From Christiangramia forsetii KT0803 (GTDB lineage Bacteria > Bacteroidota > Bacteroidia > Flavobacteriales > Flavobacteriaceae), in assembly GCF_000060345.1 (NCBI RefSeq), contig NC_008571.1:744001-808000 (forward strand): a DNA stretch of 64,000 bases, read 5' to 3'. The notes beneath the pieces are model-generated. The model was not told the origin of the DNA and ran no database searches. It worked only from the letters and a program-made list of their open reading frames with translations. A program made the position numbers and the translations under genes. Shown piece after piece: positions 15,215-25,498 of the stretch (positions are counted from its first letter, which is position 1; every line of letters starts with the position of its first letter).

Positions 15215-18200
15215 ATGAGAACAAAAACACTAAAGCGAAACCGATTTCGCTACTTATGCTTTCTAATAGCATTTATTGGTTTTTCAAGTTTTGCCCAAAA
15301 TACCGTGACCGGTGTGGTAAAATCATCGGGAGATGAACTTCCACTTATGGGGGTTAATGTCATAGAAGAAGGTACCACCAATGGGGTGGTCACCAATATG
15401 AATGGAGAATATTCAATTGATGTTGCTCAAGATGCCGTACTCCTTTTTTCTTATTTAGGATTTGAAGAACAGGAAATTGAGATTAACGGTCGCAGTACCG
15501 TTGATATTACAATGGTAAATAATCTCGAAACATTAGATGACGTAGTTGTTGTAGGGTATGGTACACAACGTAAATCTGATCTTACGGGCGCGGTTAGCGT
15601 TCTCGATGCCGATGAGGTTCAAAAGGTTTCTAATAGTGATGTTTCTCAACTTTTGCAGGGTAGAACTGCCGGAGTTACTGTAACTGCTGACGGGCAACCT
15701 GGAGCTGGTGCAAATGTAAGAATTAGAGGAGTGTCTACATTCGGTGATAGCCAACCTCTATATATCGTTGATGGTGTACCGGTAGGAACTTCAATTAGGG
15801 ATTTTAACCCCAACGATATTGAGACCATTCAGGTTCTTAAAGATGCTTCTGCGGGTGCTATTTATGGATCCAGGGCGGCAAATGGGGTAGTGATAATTAC
15901 TACTAAACAAGGTACAAAGAACACTCCTTTACAGATCCAGTATAGTGGATATTACGGTATAGACGAGGTAGCACAAAGAATTCCTGTATTAGGTAGGGAA
16001 GATTATCAAATGATTTCAAATGAAAAGAGGATGAATGCGGGGCAGCCTTTAATACCTGGCAATGATCCAAGTTCAGATCTTTATGTTGATAATATTGATA
16101 CAGACTGGCAATCTGTTGGGCTTAAAAGTGGAAGCCGACAGAATCATAATATTGGCCTTTCAGGAGGAGGAGAGAATATCACTTATAATGCTTCTCTTGA
16201 TTACTTTAAGAATGAAGGAGTTTTCGTAGGTAACGGGCCGGATTATGAAAGATATTCAGGAAGAATTAATACAGTAATGGAGAAAGGCAGATTTAAAATA
16301 TCTCCTTCTTTATATTATACTCATAGTTTCGAGAATTCTTTGACTTTTAGAGGTGATGTTTTAACTGGAGGTCGTCCTCCACTTATTAATGACCTTGTAA
16401 ATGCTATTCCTACTTTGGGAGTTTATGATCCCGAAAATGAAGGTGGTTATGCAGGAACTTCATCGGAAATTCATCAGGAAATTGTTTTAAACGTACCGGG
16501 GATTAATAGTCTGTTCACAAACAACGTGGAGGTCGACAGGATTTTTGCGATAATAAACCCAGAGTTTAAAATTATTGATAATGAGGATCATCAATTAACA
16601 TATAAGCTGAATACCAGTTATGATAAAACCCACGTGAGAAGTTTTTCTTTCGTACCAGAATTCGAAATGGGCTATTTCTTTGGATCTGGAAAGTCTCTTT
16701 TAGATGACAATTCGGCTATTTACACTGTAGGACTTGTAGAGAATACATTAAACTATAACACCAGTTTGGGACAACATACTTTCGATATTGTTTTGGGACA
16801 AACCTTTCAGAAGAATACAACAGTTTTAAGGAGTGCTCATTCTGAAGATTTACCAAAACCGTATTATCCAGTTCTTTCAAATGGAGTTAATCAAACAGTA
16901 GGAGGACAGGAGATTGAAAGTTCCCTGGCATCTTATTTTGGAAGACTGAATTATAATTTTGATGATAGATATCTGTTAACAGCGACAGTAAGAAGGGACG
17001 GATCTTCCAGGTTTAAGGAAGAAAACAGATGGGGAACATTTCCATCTTTAGCTCTTGGATGGAGAATTAATAATGAAGAATTTTTCAATGTTTCAGAAGA
17101 TGTTGTAAGTAACTTAAAGCTTAGAGCAAGTTATGGAGAGCTCGGAAATCAAAATATTGGCGATTATCTTTATCAAGCCGTAATTAACAGGAACATACCA
17201 TACAACTTCAATTTAGATAGGGTGCTCGGAGGTCTTCAAACCAGTGTGGTTTCAGAAGATATAGTTTGGGAAACTACAACCTCTCTTGATATTGGTTTAG
17301 ATGCCACGCTTTTTAGTCGAAAAATCGATGTTACTCTTGATTATTACGAAAGAGAAACTGTAGATATTCTAGTTGGAGTACCAATTCCCTGGTCTACCGG
17401 TTCAGTTAATGTAAATCCGTTGGTAAATGCCGGAAGTATTCGAAATTCAGGTTTTGAAGCTGAGGTAACTTATCATCATAATAATAGTGAAGATTTTAAC
17501 TTCGATTTATCTGCAAACGTAAGTACTATAAATAATGAAGTATTGGCTCTTGGTGGTAATCAGGAACCTATATCCGGGGCAGGTTCAAGAACTCAGGTAG
17601 GAAGAGAAGTCGGTGAGCATTTCGGCTTTGTATACGACGGTATTTTTCAAACGCAGGCTGAAATTGATGAACATGCCTTTCAACCTGGTGCTGCACCTGG
17701 AGATGTAAGGTTTAGAGATTTAAGTGGAGATGGTGAAATCAATGCTGATGATCGAACCTTTTTAGGAAGTGCTCTTCCAAGCGTAACTTATGGTTTAAAT
17801 TTTACTGCAAACTACAAAAGATTTGATTTTACACTCTTTACTTCGGGAGCAGCAGGTTATTACATAAACAGTAGGTTATATCGTTCTCTAATGCTTTCAA
17901 CTGGATATATAAATGCCCATGAAGATATATTAAATAGGTGGACCCCAGAAAATACTGATACAGATATTCCTCGTGTTGTAGCAGACGATCCAAATGGAAA
18001 TGCAAGGGATTCGAACAGGCCAGGTTGGCTACAAAAAGGGGATTATCTTAGAATTAACACAATTTCTCTTGGGTATTCTTTGCCAGAAGATCTTTTTGGT
18101 AACTCTTTAAATTCATTGCGTGTTTATGGAACTGTGCAAAACCTACATACGTTCCAATACTATAAAGGTTATAATCCTGATTTTAACTCAGGAATCTTAG

Positions 18201-18271
18201 AGCCAGGTTTTGATAACGGAACTTACCCCAGACCCAGAACATTTATGTTAGGTGTTGATGTATCATTTTAA
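15215..18271 (+). CDS. susC: SusC-type TonB-dependent outer membrane transporter
   Basis: SusC proteins form the outer membrane barrel through which a SusD lipoprotein delivers oligosaccharides, powered by TonB. The 1018-residue product has a signal peptide ending near FSSFAQ, a carboxypeptidase-regulatory-like domain (about 28-105, VTGVVKSSGDELPLMGVNV), a plug domain beginning DDVVVVGYGTQRKSDLTGAV, then the barrel with an aromatic C-terminus (GVDVSF). A TTG 15 bases upstream is in frame; the ATG at 15215 starts a better signal peptide. Its neighbours, GH51, GH43 and GH127-type enzymes, point to arabino-oligosaccharides from arabinan or arabinogalactan. It is the first gene of the operon and probably under AraR. 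Confidence 0.95.
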   Translation: MRTKTLKRNRFRYLCFLIAFIGFSSFAQNTVTGVVKSSGDELPLMGVNVIEEGTTNGVVTNMNGEYSIDVAQDAVLLFSYLGFEEQEIEINGRSTVDITMVNNLETLDDVVVVGYGTQRKSDLTGAVSVLDADEVQKVSNSDVSQLLQGRTAGVTVTADGQPGAGANVRIRGVSTFGDSQPLYIVDGVPVGTSIRDFNPNDIETIQVLKDASAGAIYGSRAANGVVIITTKQGTKNTPLQIQYSGYYGIDEVAQRIPVLGREDYQMISNEKRMNAGQPLIPGNDPSSDLYVDNIDTDWQSVGLKSGSRQNHNIGLSGGGENITYNASLDYFKNEGVFVGNGPDYERYSGRINTVMEKGRFKISPSLYYTHSFENSLTFRGDVLTGGRPPLINDLVNAIPTLGVYDPENEGGYAGTSSEIHQEIVLNVPGINSLFTNNVEVDRIFAIINPEFKIIDNEDHQLTYKLNTSYDKTHVRSFSFVPEFEMGYFFGSGKSLLDDNSAIYTVGLVENTLNYNTSLGQHTFDIVLGQTFQKNTTVLRSAHSEDLPKPYYPVLSNGVNQTVGGQEIESSLASYFGRLNYNFDDRYLLTATVRRDGSSRFKEENRWGTFPSLALGWRINNEEFFNVSEDVVSNLKLRASYGELGNQNIGDYLYQAVINRNIPYNFNLDRVLGGLQTSVVSEDIVWETTTSLDIGLDATLFSRKIDVTLDYYERETVDILVGVPIPWSTGSVNVNPLVNAGSIRNSGFEAEVTYHHNNSEDFNFDLSANVSTINNEVLALGGNQEPISGAGSRTQVGREVGEHFGFVYDGIFQTQAEIDEHAFQPGAAPGDVRFRDLSGDGEINADDRTFLGSALPSVTYGLNFTANYKRFDFTLFTSGAAGYYINSRLYRSLMLSTGYINAHEDILNRWTPENTDTDIPRVVADDPNGNARDSNRPGWLQKGDYLRINTISLGYSLPEDLFGNSLNSLRVYGTVQNLHTFQYYKGYNPDFNSGILEPGFDNGTYPRPRTFMLGVDVSF

Positions 18272-18283
18272 AAAACAAATATT

Positions 18284-19852
18284 ATGAAAATAAAGAAATA
18301 TTTACTTTTCTCTGTTGGCTTGCTAATACTTGCAGGCTGTGAAGATGAGCTGGATTTAACAAATCCCAACAGTATGACAGCTGTAGAATACTGGTCTAAT
18401 GAAGAACAAGCGGTAGCGGGTGTAAATGCCGCTTATACTCCTCTTATAAATGATGGTTATTACATGAGGATGACCCCTGCGTTAACAGATGGCAGGGCTG
18501 ATGATTTTAGAGGAGATTCTCCATGGCCAGATCTTATGCAGATATCTAATTTCACAATTCTCCCAACTTCAGGTCCAATAAGATGGATGTGGGAAGCATA
18601 TTATCAGCAAGTTTTTAGAACTAATCAGGTGTTAAAGAATGTACCGGATATTGAAATGGACGAAGATCTTAAACAACGTGTATTAGGTCAGGCACATTTT
18701 TTAAGAGGTTTAGCTTATTTCCATCTTGCTATCAACTATCAAAAGGTTCCTGTGATTCTTACCCCAGCACAGGGTGCAGAAGATTATTATCAACCTACTG
18801 CTACGGAAGAAGTATTGTGGGCGCAAATTGTTTCAGATTTTACCCAAGCTCAGGAATTGTTGCCTATAGATTATCAAGCAGTATCAGGACCAGATCGAGG
18901 TCAGGTTGGTAGAGCTACAAAAGGTGCTGCAACAGGATTTCTAGGTAAAGCATATCTCTACAGACAAGAGTGGAGCTCAGCTGCTGAAGAATTTAGAAAA
19001 TTGATTGAAGGGCCGGAAGTAAATGTTTATTCGCTAATGGAAAATTATGCAGATAACTTTAGTCCTTTTTCTGAAAACAATGCAGAATCTCTTTTTGAAG
19101 TTCAATTTGCTACCCCAGACCAGGTGGGTGGATCGGTGAAAAACTATGGAGGAGAACCTCAAAATGCCTGGATGCAGGTTTCTTCTGTAGGGCATACTTA
19201 TGCTCAGGATGGTTTTGGTTACTCCGATTTTTTACCAACACGTTGGATATATAATGAATATAAAGAGGAGGAGACAGAGAATGATAATGTAGATCCAAGA
19301 CTATTGATTTCTATTGCTTCTTTTGAGCCTGAAGCAAATTCTACTACAGTTTATGGCGGGGTAGAATGGCCGCACGCAGAGGAGGCTATCTATCCACGTA
19401 AATATACTCATGATGGATATGGGTTTGAAAGTGAAAGCCAGGGGGGTAATGAACTTTCAGAAATTAATTATCGACTTATGAGATATTCTGATGTTCTACT
19501 AATGTATGCTGAAGCTTTAAATGAAACGGGACAGACCCAGGAAGCCTATCAGTATATTAACCAGGTAAGAAACAGAGCCAATTTACCGGATTTGGAAGAA
19601 ACTAAACCAAATTTATCTCAAGAGGAAATGAGAGATCAACTAGCACACGAGCGTGCTTTAGAATTGTCGATAGAGAGTATAAGATGGCATGATATCAGAA
19701 GATGGGGTTGGTTATATGAAGACGAGAAACTTGCATTACTTAGAGAGCGAGACAGTGAGTTTGAAAGCTGGAGACCGGGCAAGGAATATTTTCCTATCCC
19801 ACAATCAGAATTGGATGTAAATCCTAATGCAGAACCAAACTCAGCAAATTAG
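18284..19852 (+). CDS. susD: SusD-like surface glycan-binding lipoprotein
   Basis: SusD proteins sit on SusC like a lid and bind the glycan at the cell surface. The 522-residue product has a lipoprotein signal with lipobox LILAGC; the residues after the cysteine (EDELD) are acidic, as in surface-exposed lipoproteins of this phylum. TPR-like helices follow (HFLRGLAYFHLAINYQKVPV), and the C-terminal family motifs are present (NYRLMRYSDVLLMYAEALNE, then HERALELSIESIRWHDIRRWG). It starts 12 bases after susC. A strong hairpin follows it. Confidence 0.95.
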   Translation: MKIKKYLLFSVGLLILAGCEDELDLTNPNSMTAVEYWSNEEQAVAGVNAAYTPLINDGYYMRMTPALTDGRADDFRGDSPWPDLMQISNFTILPTSGPIRWMWEAYYQQVFRTNQVLKNVPDIEMDEDLKQRVLGQAHFLRGLAYFHLAINYQKVPVILTPAQGAEDYYQPTATEEVLWAQIVSDFTQAQELLPIDYQAVSGPDRGQVGRATKGAATGFLGKAYLYRQEWSSAAEEFRKLIEGPEVNVYSLMENYADNFSPFSENNAESLFEVQFATPDQVGGSVKNYGGEPQNAWMQVSSVGHTYAQDGFGYSDFLPTRWIYNEYKEEETENDNVDPRLLISIASFEPEANSTTVYGGVEWPHAEEAIYPRKYTHDGYGFESESQGGNELSEINYRLMRYSDVLLMYAEALNETGQTQEAYQYINQVRNRANLPDLEETKPNLSQEEMRDQLAHERALELSIESIRWHDIRRWGWLYEDEKLALLRERDSEFESWRPGKEYFPIPQSELDVNPNAEPNSAN

Positions 19853-19864
19853 TTGATTTAGCCT

Positions 19865-19901
19865 TTATGTCCTCCGGAAACCTTCTGGGGGACATAATTT
19901 T
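19865..19901 (+). terminator. Hairpin between susD and the enzyme genes
   Basis: Positions 19865-19879 and 19883-19897 pair over 15 positions (two G-T pairs) around ACC, followed by TTTT. It can act as a terminator or as a partial terminator or mRNA stabiliser, leaving susCD message in excess over the enzyme genes that follow 21 bases later. Confidence 0.7.
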
Positions 19902-19921
19902 CATTAAAAGATACCAATAAA

Positions 19922-21472
19922 ATGAAACAGCACTTAAACAGCTATATAATAATAGCATTTATAATGATCCTGTCTTCGGTTAAAGCTCAGGAAAAAAGTA
20001 CCATAACACTTGAAAATACTGATGATGCTCCTACAATCAGTCGACATATTTACGGGCATTTTGCAGAGCATCTTGGCCGTTCGATTTATGATGGTATTTA
20101 TGTAGGACCTGATAGTTCAATTCCTAATACCGATGGAGTTCGTAACGATATAATCCAGGCATTAAGAGATATTCAAATCCCAAATTTGAGATGGCCTGGA
20201 GGATGTTTCGCTGATACCTATCACTGGATGGATGGCATTGGGCCACAAGAAGACAGGCCAAGTATAGTAAATACGTGGTGGGGCGGCGTTACAGAGGATA
20301 ATAGCTTTGGAACCCATAATTTCCTTAATCTGTGTGAAGAACTGGGAGCGGAACCATATCTGGCAGGAAATGTTGGAAGTGGAGAAGTTAAAGAACTGGC
20401 AGATTGGGTGCAATATGTAAACCATGACGGAGTAAGCCCAATGGCAAAACTCCGTAGAGAAAATGGAAGAGAAAAACCCTGGAATGTAAAATACTGGGGC
20501 GTAGGAAATGAAATGTGGGGTTGTGGAGGAAATATGACGCCGGAATTCTATGCAAACCTGTACCGACAGTATGCGACGTTTATGGGCGACTGGAGTAACT
20601 CTGGTGGTCTTTACAGGATTGCTTCAGGTGCCAGTGAGGATGATTATCACTGGACAGAAGTCTTAATGCGGGATATACCCAAAAACCTTATTGAAGGCGT
20701 TGCCTTGCATTCTTATTCTGTAATTGAATGGAATGACAAAGGCCCCGCAGTAGAATTCACAGAAGACCAGTATTTCAAGACTATGAAAAAAGCACTTCGT
20801 ATGGAAGAGCTTATCATTAAACATCTTGAGATCATGGATAAGTATGATCCCAATCATGAAATAGATCTTATTGTAGATGAATGGGGTGGATGGTATAATG
20901 TAGAAGAGGGGACAAACCCTGGGTTTCTATACCAGCAAAATACCATGCGTGATGCGATGATCGCGGGAGCTACATTGAATATATTCAACAATCATAGTGA
21001 CCGGGTGAAAATGGCAAACCTTGCGCAAACGGTAAATGTTCTTCAGGCAGTAGCTTTAACCAAGGATGAACAAATGTTACTTACGCCTACCTATCATGTT
21101 ATGAAAATGTACACCGTACATCATGATGCTACCTTGATCCCGGTAAAACTTAGCGGATTAGATTATACCTATAATGGGGAATCCTTACCGGCAATTTCGG
21201 TTTCAGCGTCCAAAAGCGAGAAGGATAAAATGAATATTTCTCTTGTAAATATTGATTCAAAAAAGAGAAATACTGTTGAAATTGATTTAGGGGCTTTAAA
21301 AGCTGGGAAAATGAAAGGAGAAATTTTAAAGAGTGGTAAACTCCAGGATCACAATACTTTTGAAAATCCCGATATCATAACTCCGGAGGAATTCACTGAC
21401 TTTGATAGCAGAAATGGTAAAATTGATGTTACTCTTCCTCCATTTTCAGTAGTGGTGTTGAAAGAAATCTAA
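19922..21472 (+). CDS. GH51 alpha-L-arabinofuranosidase
   Basis: GH51 enzymes remove alpha-L-arabinofuranosyl residues from arabinan side chains and arabino-oligosaccharides with retention. The 516-residue product has a signal peptide (cleavage after SSVKA) and is probably periplasmic. The acid/base is Glu197 in GNEMWGCGG and the nucleophile Glu320 in VDEWGGW, each in its family context; RWPGGCFADTYHWMDG near residue 95 is also typical. The C-terminal beta domain ends LPPFSVVVLKEI. Length is normal. It is first after the susD hairpin, with a 6-base gap to the next GH43 gene. Confidence 0.94.
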   Translation: MKQHLNSYIIIAFIMILSSVKAQEKSTITLENTDDAPTISRHIYGHFAEHLGRSIYDGIYVGPDSSIPNTDGVRNDIIQALRDIQIPNLRWPGGCFADTYHWMDGIGPQEDRPSIVNTWWGGVTEDNSFGTHNFLNLCEELGAEPYLAGNVGSGEVKELADWVQYVNHDGVSPMAKLRRENGREKPWNVKYWGVGNEMWGCGGNMTPEFYANLYRQYATFMGDWSNSGGLYRIASGASEDDYHWTEVLMRDIPKNLIEGVALHSYSVIEWNDKGPAVEFTEDQYFKTMKKALRMEELIIKHLEIMDKYDPNHEIDLIVDEWGGWYNVEEGTNPGFLYQQNTMRDAMIAGATLNIFNNHSDRVKMANLAQTVNVLQAVALTKDEQMLLTPTYHVMKMYTVHHDATLIPVKLSGLDYTYNGESLPAISVSASKSEKDKMNISLVNIDSKKRNTVEIDLGALKAGKMKGEILKSGKLQDHNTFENPDIITPEEFTDFDSRNGKIDVTLPPFSVVVLKEI

Positions 21473-21478
21473 TATAAT

Positions 21479-23104
21479 ATGAAAAAGCTTAGACTATTAT
21501 ACAAGGGAATATTGGGAAGTATGATATATACTTTACTTCTTACGGGAACTGCTTGTAGTAAGGATGAACCTGTTAGTGAGGAAGAGCAGGAAGTAATTGA
21601 AGAAGAAAAAGAAGAACCTGAAACAAATTCTTTTGTAGGTCCTACATACAAGGATGATTACACTTCTATAGCTTCATGGAGTGAAAGATCACAGTGGAAT
21701 CTGGCCAATGTACACGATCCTACCGTGGTTAAAGACGGAGAGTATTATTATATGTATCAAACAGATGCGTCTTATGGAAATGCACATGAAGGTCACGGGC
21801 ATTATCCGTATCGCAGATCTAAAGATCTTATAAACTGGGAATTTAAAGGAGCTGTATTTCCTGAGGCCCCATCCTGGATCAAGGATTCCTTAAATAGCAT
21901 GAGAGCTGATATGGATCCTTCATTGCCACCTATAGAAAATCCGAATTATGGATTTTGGGCACCTCATGTAACCAAAGTAGATGATAAGTTTAGATTGTAT
22001 TATAGTGTAGTAGTAACAAATCCTATCATCGGCAACGACCCTAATTCTTCCTGGACAGAACGTGCTTTTATCGGCTTAGCTGAATCTAATGACCTTTCTT
22101 CCGGAAATTGGGAAGATAAAGGAATGGTAATAAGCTCCATTGCCGATGGTGAAGAAACTTACCTTAGAGACAATGGAAACGATTGGAGTGGTTATTTTAA
22201 ATTCAACGCTATAGATCCTTCTTTTGTGGTTACTCCAGAGGGAGAGCAATGGTTAATTTATGGCTCCTGGCATTCAGGGATTTCTGCTGTACAGGTAGAT
22301 CCTTCTACTGGGAAGCCATCTAAATTAGAAGCGCTGGAAGATTATGGGGTACGTATAGCAGGTAGAGGAAATGTTGGTAGTAATCGCTGGCAGGGACTTG
22401 AAGCTCCGGAAATAATTTATAATCAAGAAACAGGTTTTTACTATCTATTTCAGGCATATGATGAACTTTCTGTTGCATACAATACCCGAGTGGTACGTTC
22501 TCAAAACATTACAGGTCCATATTATGGTATTGATGGTGGAAATGTTACTGAAGGAGCTGAAGCTTATCCTATACTTACACATCCATATAAATTTGATGGT
22601 CATACAGGTTGGGTAGGTATTTCTCATCCTTCCGTTTTTCAAAATCCTGATACAGGAAAATGGTTCTATTCTTCCCAGGGGAGGCTTCCTGAAAACGTAG
22701 CGGGTATAAATGTCTCCAATGCAGTAATGATGGGACAAATTAGAGAGATTTACTGGACTCAGGATGGTTGGCCACTTGTTGCTCCAGAACGTTATGCTGG
22801 AGTACCTGATACTGAAATTACTAAAGCTGAAATTGTTGGGACCTGGGAAGGGATTACGCTGGAATATCAATATCGCAGCATGCAAACATCTTATGATGTT
22901 ATCTTCAGGGCAGACAACAGTTTGGGTGGAGGTCTTGATGGTACCTGGTCTTTGGATGCAGATTCCGGAATATTAACTATAAACGGGAATGATTTTATTG
23001 TGGATACTGCCTGGGATTGGGAAGCATCTCCACGTGAGGAAACTTTAACCTATGCAGGAATTGCTTCTTCCGGAGCATCTATCTGGGGTAAAAAAGTAGA
23101 CTAG
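21479..23104 (+). CDS. GH43 endo-arabinanase lipoprotein with C-terminal beta domain
   Basis: The enzyme should cut alpha-1,5-arabinan backbones internally, with inversion. The 541-residue product has a lipoprotein signal (LTGTAC) followed by SKDEP and a Glu-rich linker, as in surface lipoproteins. The five-blade propeller carries Asp80 (VHDPTVV), Asp246 (AIDPSFV) and Glu308 (EAPEIIY) as base, modulator and acid. The last ~95 residues (EIVGTWEGITLEY onwards) form the extra beta domain found in endo-arabinanases of the AbnB/Abn2 type. Surface location next to SusCD fits a first cut outside the cell. Gaps are 6 bases before and 3 after. Confidence 0.9.
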   Translation: MKKLRLLYKGILGSMIYTLLLTGTACSKDEPVSEEEQEVIEEEKEEPETNSFVGPTYKDDYTSIASWSERSQWNLANVHDPTVVKDGEYYYMYQTDASYGNAHEGHGHYPYRRSKDLINWEFKGAVFPEAPSWIKDSLNSMRADMDPSLPPIENPNYGFWAPHVTKVDDKFRLYYSVVVTNPIIGNDPNSSWTERAFIGLAESNDLSSGNWEDKGMVISSIADGEETYLRDNGNDWSGYFKFNAIDPSFVVTPEGEQWLIYGSWHSGISAVQVDPSTGKPSKLEALEDYGVRIAGRGNVGSNRWQGLEAPEIIYNQETGFYYLFQAYDELSVAYNTRVVRSQNITGPYYGIDGGNVTEGAEAYPILTHPYKFDGHTGWVGISHPSVFQNPDTGKWFYSSQGRLPENVAGINVSNAVMMGQIREIYWTQDGWPLVAPERYAGVPDTEITKAEIVGTWEGITLEYQYRSMQTSYDVIFRADNSLGGGLDGTWSLDADSGILTINGNDFIVDTAWDWEASPREETLTYAGIASSGASIWGKKVD

Positions 23105-23107
23105 AAA

Positions 23108-25498
23108 ATGAGTATGGGAACTGCAATTTTCAGGAATAATCTTTCAGCAGCTTTATTGCTTATGCTTTCTATGATCCCTATTTGGGGATCTGCTCAGCAA
23201 GCAAAGCTGAAATTATTTCCACATGAAGATGTGCAGTTGCTGGATAGTCCATTTAGGGACGCCATGCTGGTGGATCTTGAATATATTCTGAAATTGGATC
23301 CAGATCGTTTACTCGCGCCTTTCCTCAAGGAAGCCGGTTTAGAAACTAAAGTGGAAAGTTATCCCAATTGGGAAAACACCGGGCTGGACGGGCATATTGG
23401 AGGGCATTACCTTACAGCGCTTTCCCTAATGTATGCTGCCACCGGAAATCAAGAGGTGCTGGAAAGGCTAAATTACATGCTGGATGAACTACAAAAAGTT
23501 CAGCAGGCTAATGTAGGATATATCGGTGGGGTACCGGATAGTAAAGAGCTTTGGCAACAGATTTCTGAAGGAAATATAAACGCGGGAAGCTTTAGTCTGA
23601 ATGATCGCTGGGTTCCACTTTACAATATTCATAAAACCTATGCGGGACTTAGAGATGCTTATCAGATCGCCGGAATCGAAAGAGCTAAAACTATGCTAAT
23701 CGATCTTAGCGATTGGATGCTTGAGGTTACTTCAGATCTTTCCGAAGAACAGATACAGGAATTACTAATTTCTGAATATGGTGGCCTCAACGAGACCTTT
23801 GCAGATGTGTATGAAATTACCGGCGAAAAAAAATACCTTGATTTGGCCTATGCATTCTCACAGAAAGAACTTCTAAAGCCTTTAGAAGATGATCAGGATG
23901 TTCTTACCGGCATGCACGCTAATACACAAATTCCAAAGGTGATCGGTTTTCAGACAATAGCGGCCTTAAATGATAACAGGGAATATCGCGATGCAGCTAG
24001 TTTTTTTTGGGACAACGTGGTTAATGAGAGAAGTGTTGCCATTGGAGGAAATAGCGTTAGGGAACATTTTCATCCAAAAGATGATTTTTCAACGATGATG
24101 AGTAGTGTACAGGGACCTGAAACCTGCAATACCTATAATATGCTGAAGCTCAGTGAAAAATTATTCCTTACGGAAGCTAATGAAAAATATGTGGATTATT
24201 ACGAGCAGGCGCTTTATAATCATATTCTTTCTTCCCAGCATCCTGAAAAAGGCGGTTTTGTCTATTTCACACCCATGCGACCCGGTCACTACCGTGTGTA
24301 TTCGCAGCCGGAAACAAGTTTTTGGTGTTGTGTTGGTTCTGGCTTGGAAAATCACGGGAAGTATAATGAGTTTATTTACGCTCATACTGAAAATGAACTT
24401 TATGTAAATCTCTTTATTCCTTCCATCTTAAACTGGGAAGAGAAAGGTCTTAAGCTTACCCAGAAAACGGAGTTTCCAAACGAGGAGACTTCTAAAATAT
24501 CTATAAATCTTAAAGAAGTCGAAGAATTTACATTGATGCTTAGGTATCCAACCTGGGCTAAAGGATTTAATATTTTGGTGAATCAGGAAAAAGTTGAACT
24601 CAACAACGAACCAGGTTCCTATGTCTCGATCAAAAGAGAATGGACTGATGGTGATGAAATTGAGCTTCAAATTCCTATGAATATCAGTAGTGTAGGTCTG
24701 CCAGATGGATCTAACAATTTTGCCCTTAAATATGGTCCGTTGGTGCTTGGAGCTAAAACCGGAAATGAATATATGGAAGGTCTATTTGCAGATGCCAGCC
24801 GGGGAGGCCATATAGCAGCTGGAAAGAAAATTCCTTTGTCTGAGACACCAATTTTCTTAGCAGATACTAAGAATGCTGATCTGGTAAATTACATTTCTAA
24901 AGAAGAGGGTGAATTAAAGTTTAAAACGAAGGATATTCTGTATCCTGAAAAATTTACATCTCTGACCTTTGAACCTTTTTACCAGATCCATGATTCCCGA
25001 TATGTTATTTATTTACCTCTGGAAACGCCGGAGAGTTTGAAGCAACTTCAGCAGGAAAGGCAGAAAAATGAACTGGAAGAACAAAAAATTGCCGCCCTTA
25101 CCATAGACCAGGTCGCTCCGGGTGAACAACAACCAGAATCTGATCATTTTATAAAAACAGAAAATTCAAATAGCGGCATCAACGGGGAAAAACATTGGCG
25201 CGATGCTTCGGGTTGGTTTAGTTACGTGCTGAAAGACGAAAATAATGAAGCGGGAAAAGTCCGTATAACTTATTACGGAAACGATAAAGACAGAAATTTC
25301 AATATCCTAATAGACGATATTCTTATTGGGGAAGAAAAGCTGAAAGGGGAAAAAGGAGATACATACTTTACAAGAGATTATATCCTTCCGAAGAAATTAA
25401 TAGAAAAAAAGAACAATGAATTCACTATCAAATTCCAGGCTAAGGAAAATTCCCGGACTGCCGGAATTTATGAAGTGAGATTAATGAAAATTAAATAA
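23108..25498 (+). CDS. GH127/GH146-type beta-L-arabinofuranosidase
   Basis: The family removes beta-L-arabinofuranose by a zinc-thiolate mechanism. The 796-residue product has a signal peptide ending near GSAQQ, then the (alpha/alpha)6 domain (LLDSPFRDAM, GLDGHIGGHYLTALS). Family key residues are visible: Glu319 (REHF), Glu338 and Cys340 (PETCN), and Cys407/Cys408 (FWCCVGSG). In Bifidobacterium HypBA1 the corresponding set is Glu322, Glu338, Cys340 and Cys417/418. Two beta domains follow, the last (HWRDASGWFSY onwards) like the DUF6805 domain of GH146. The ENHGKYNEFIY phrase favours GH146, the Bacteroidetes arabinan enzyme. Its stop overlaps the next start in TAATG. Confidence 0.88.
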   Translation: MSMGTAIFRNNLSAALLLMLSMIPIWGSAQQAKLKLFPHEDVQLLDSPFRDAMLVDLEYILKLDPDRLLAPFLKEAGLETKVESYPNWENTGLDGHIGGHYLTALSLMYAATGNQEVLERLNYMLDELQKVQQANVGYIGGVPDSKELWQQISEGNINAGSFSLNDRWVPLYNIHKTYAGLRDAYQIAGIERAKTMLIDLSDWMLEVTSDLSEEQIQELLISEYGGLNETFADVYEITGEKKYLDLAYAFSQKELLKPLEDDQDVLTGMHANTQIPKVIGFQTIAALNDNREYRDAASFFWDNVVNERSVAIGGNSVREHFHPKDDFSTMMSSVQGPETCNTYNMLKLSEKLFLTEANEKYVDYYEQALYNHILSSQHPEKGGFVYFTPMRPGHYRVYSQPETSFWCCVGSGLENHGKYNEFIYAHTENELYVNLFIPSILNWEEKGLKLTQKTEFPNEETSKISINLKEVEEFTLMLRYPTWAKGFNILVNQEKVELNNEPGSYVSIKREWTDGDEIELQIPMNISSVGLPDGSNNFALKYGPLVLGAKTGNEYMEGLFADASRGGHIAAGKKIPLSETPIFLADTKNADLVNYISKEEGELKFKTKDILYPEKFTSLTFEPFYQIHDSRYVIYLPLETPESLKQLQQERQKNELEEQKIAALTIDQVAPGEQQPESDHFIKTENSNSGINGEKHWRDASGWFSYVLKDENNEAGKVRITYYGNDKDRNFNILIDDILIGEEKLKGEKGDTYFTRDYILPKKLIEKKNNEFTIKFQAKENSRTAGIYEVRLMKIK

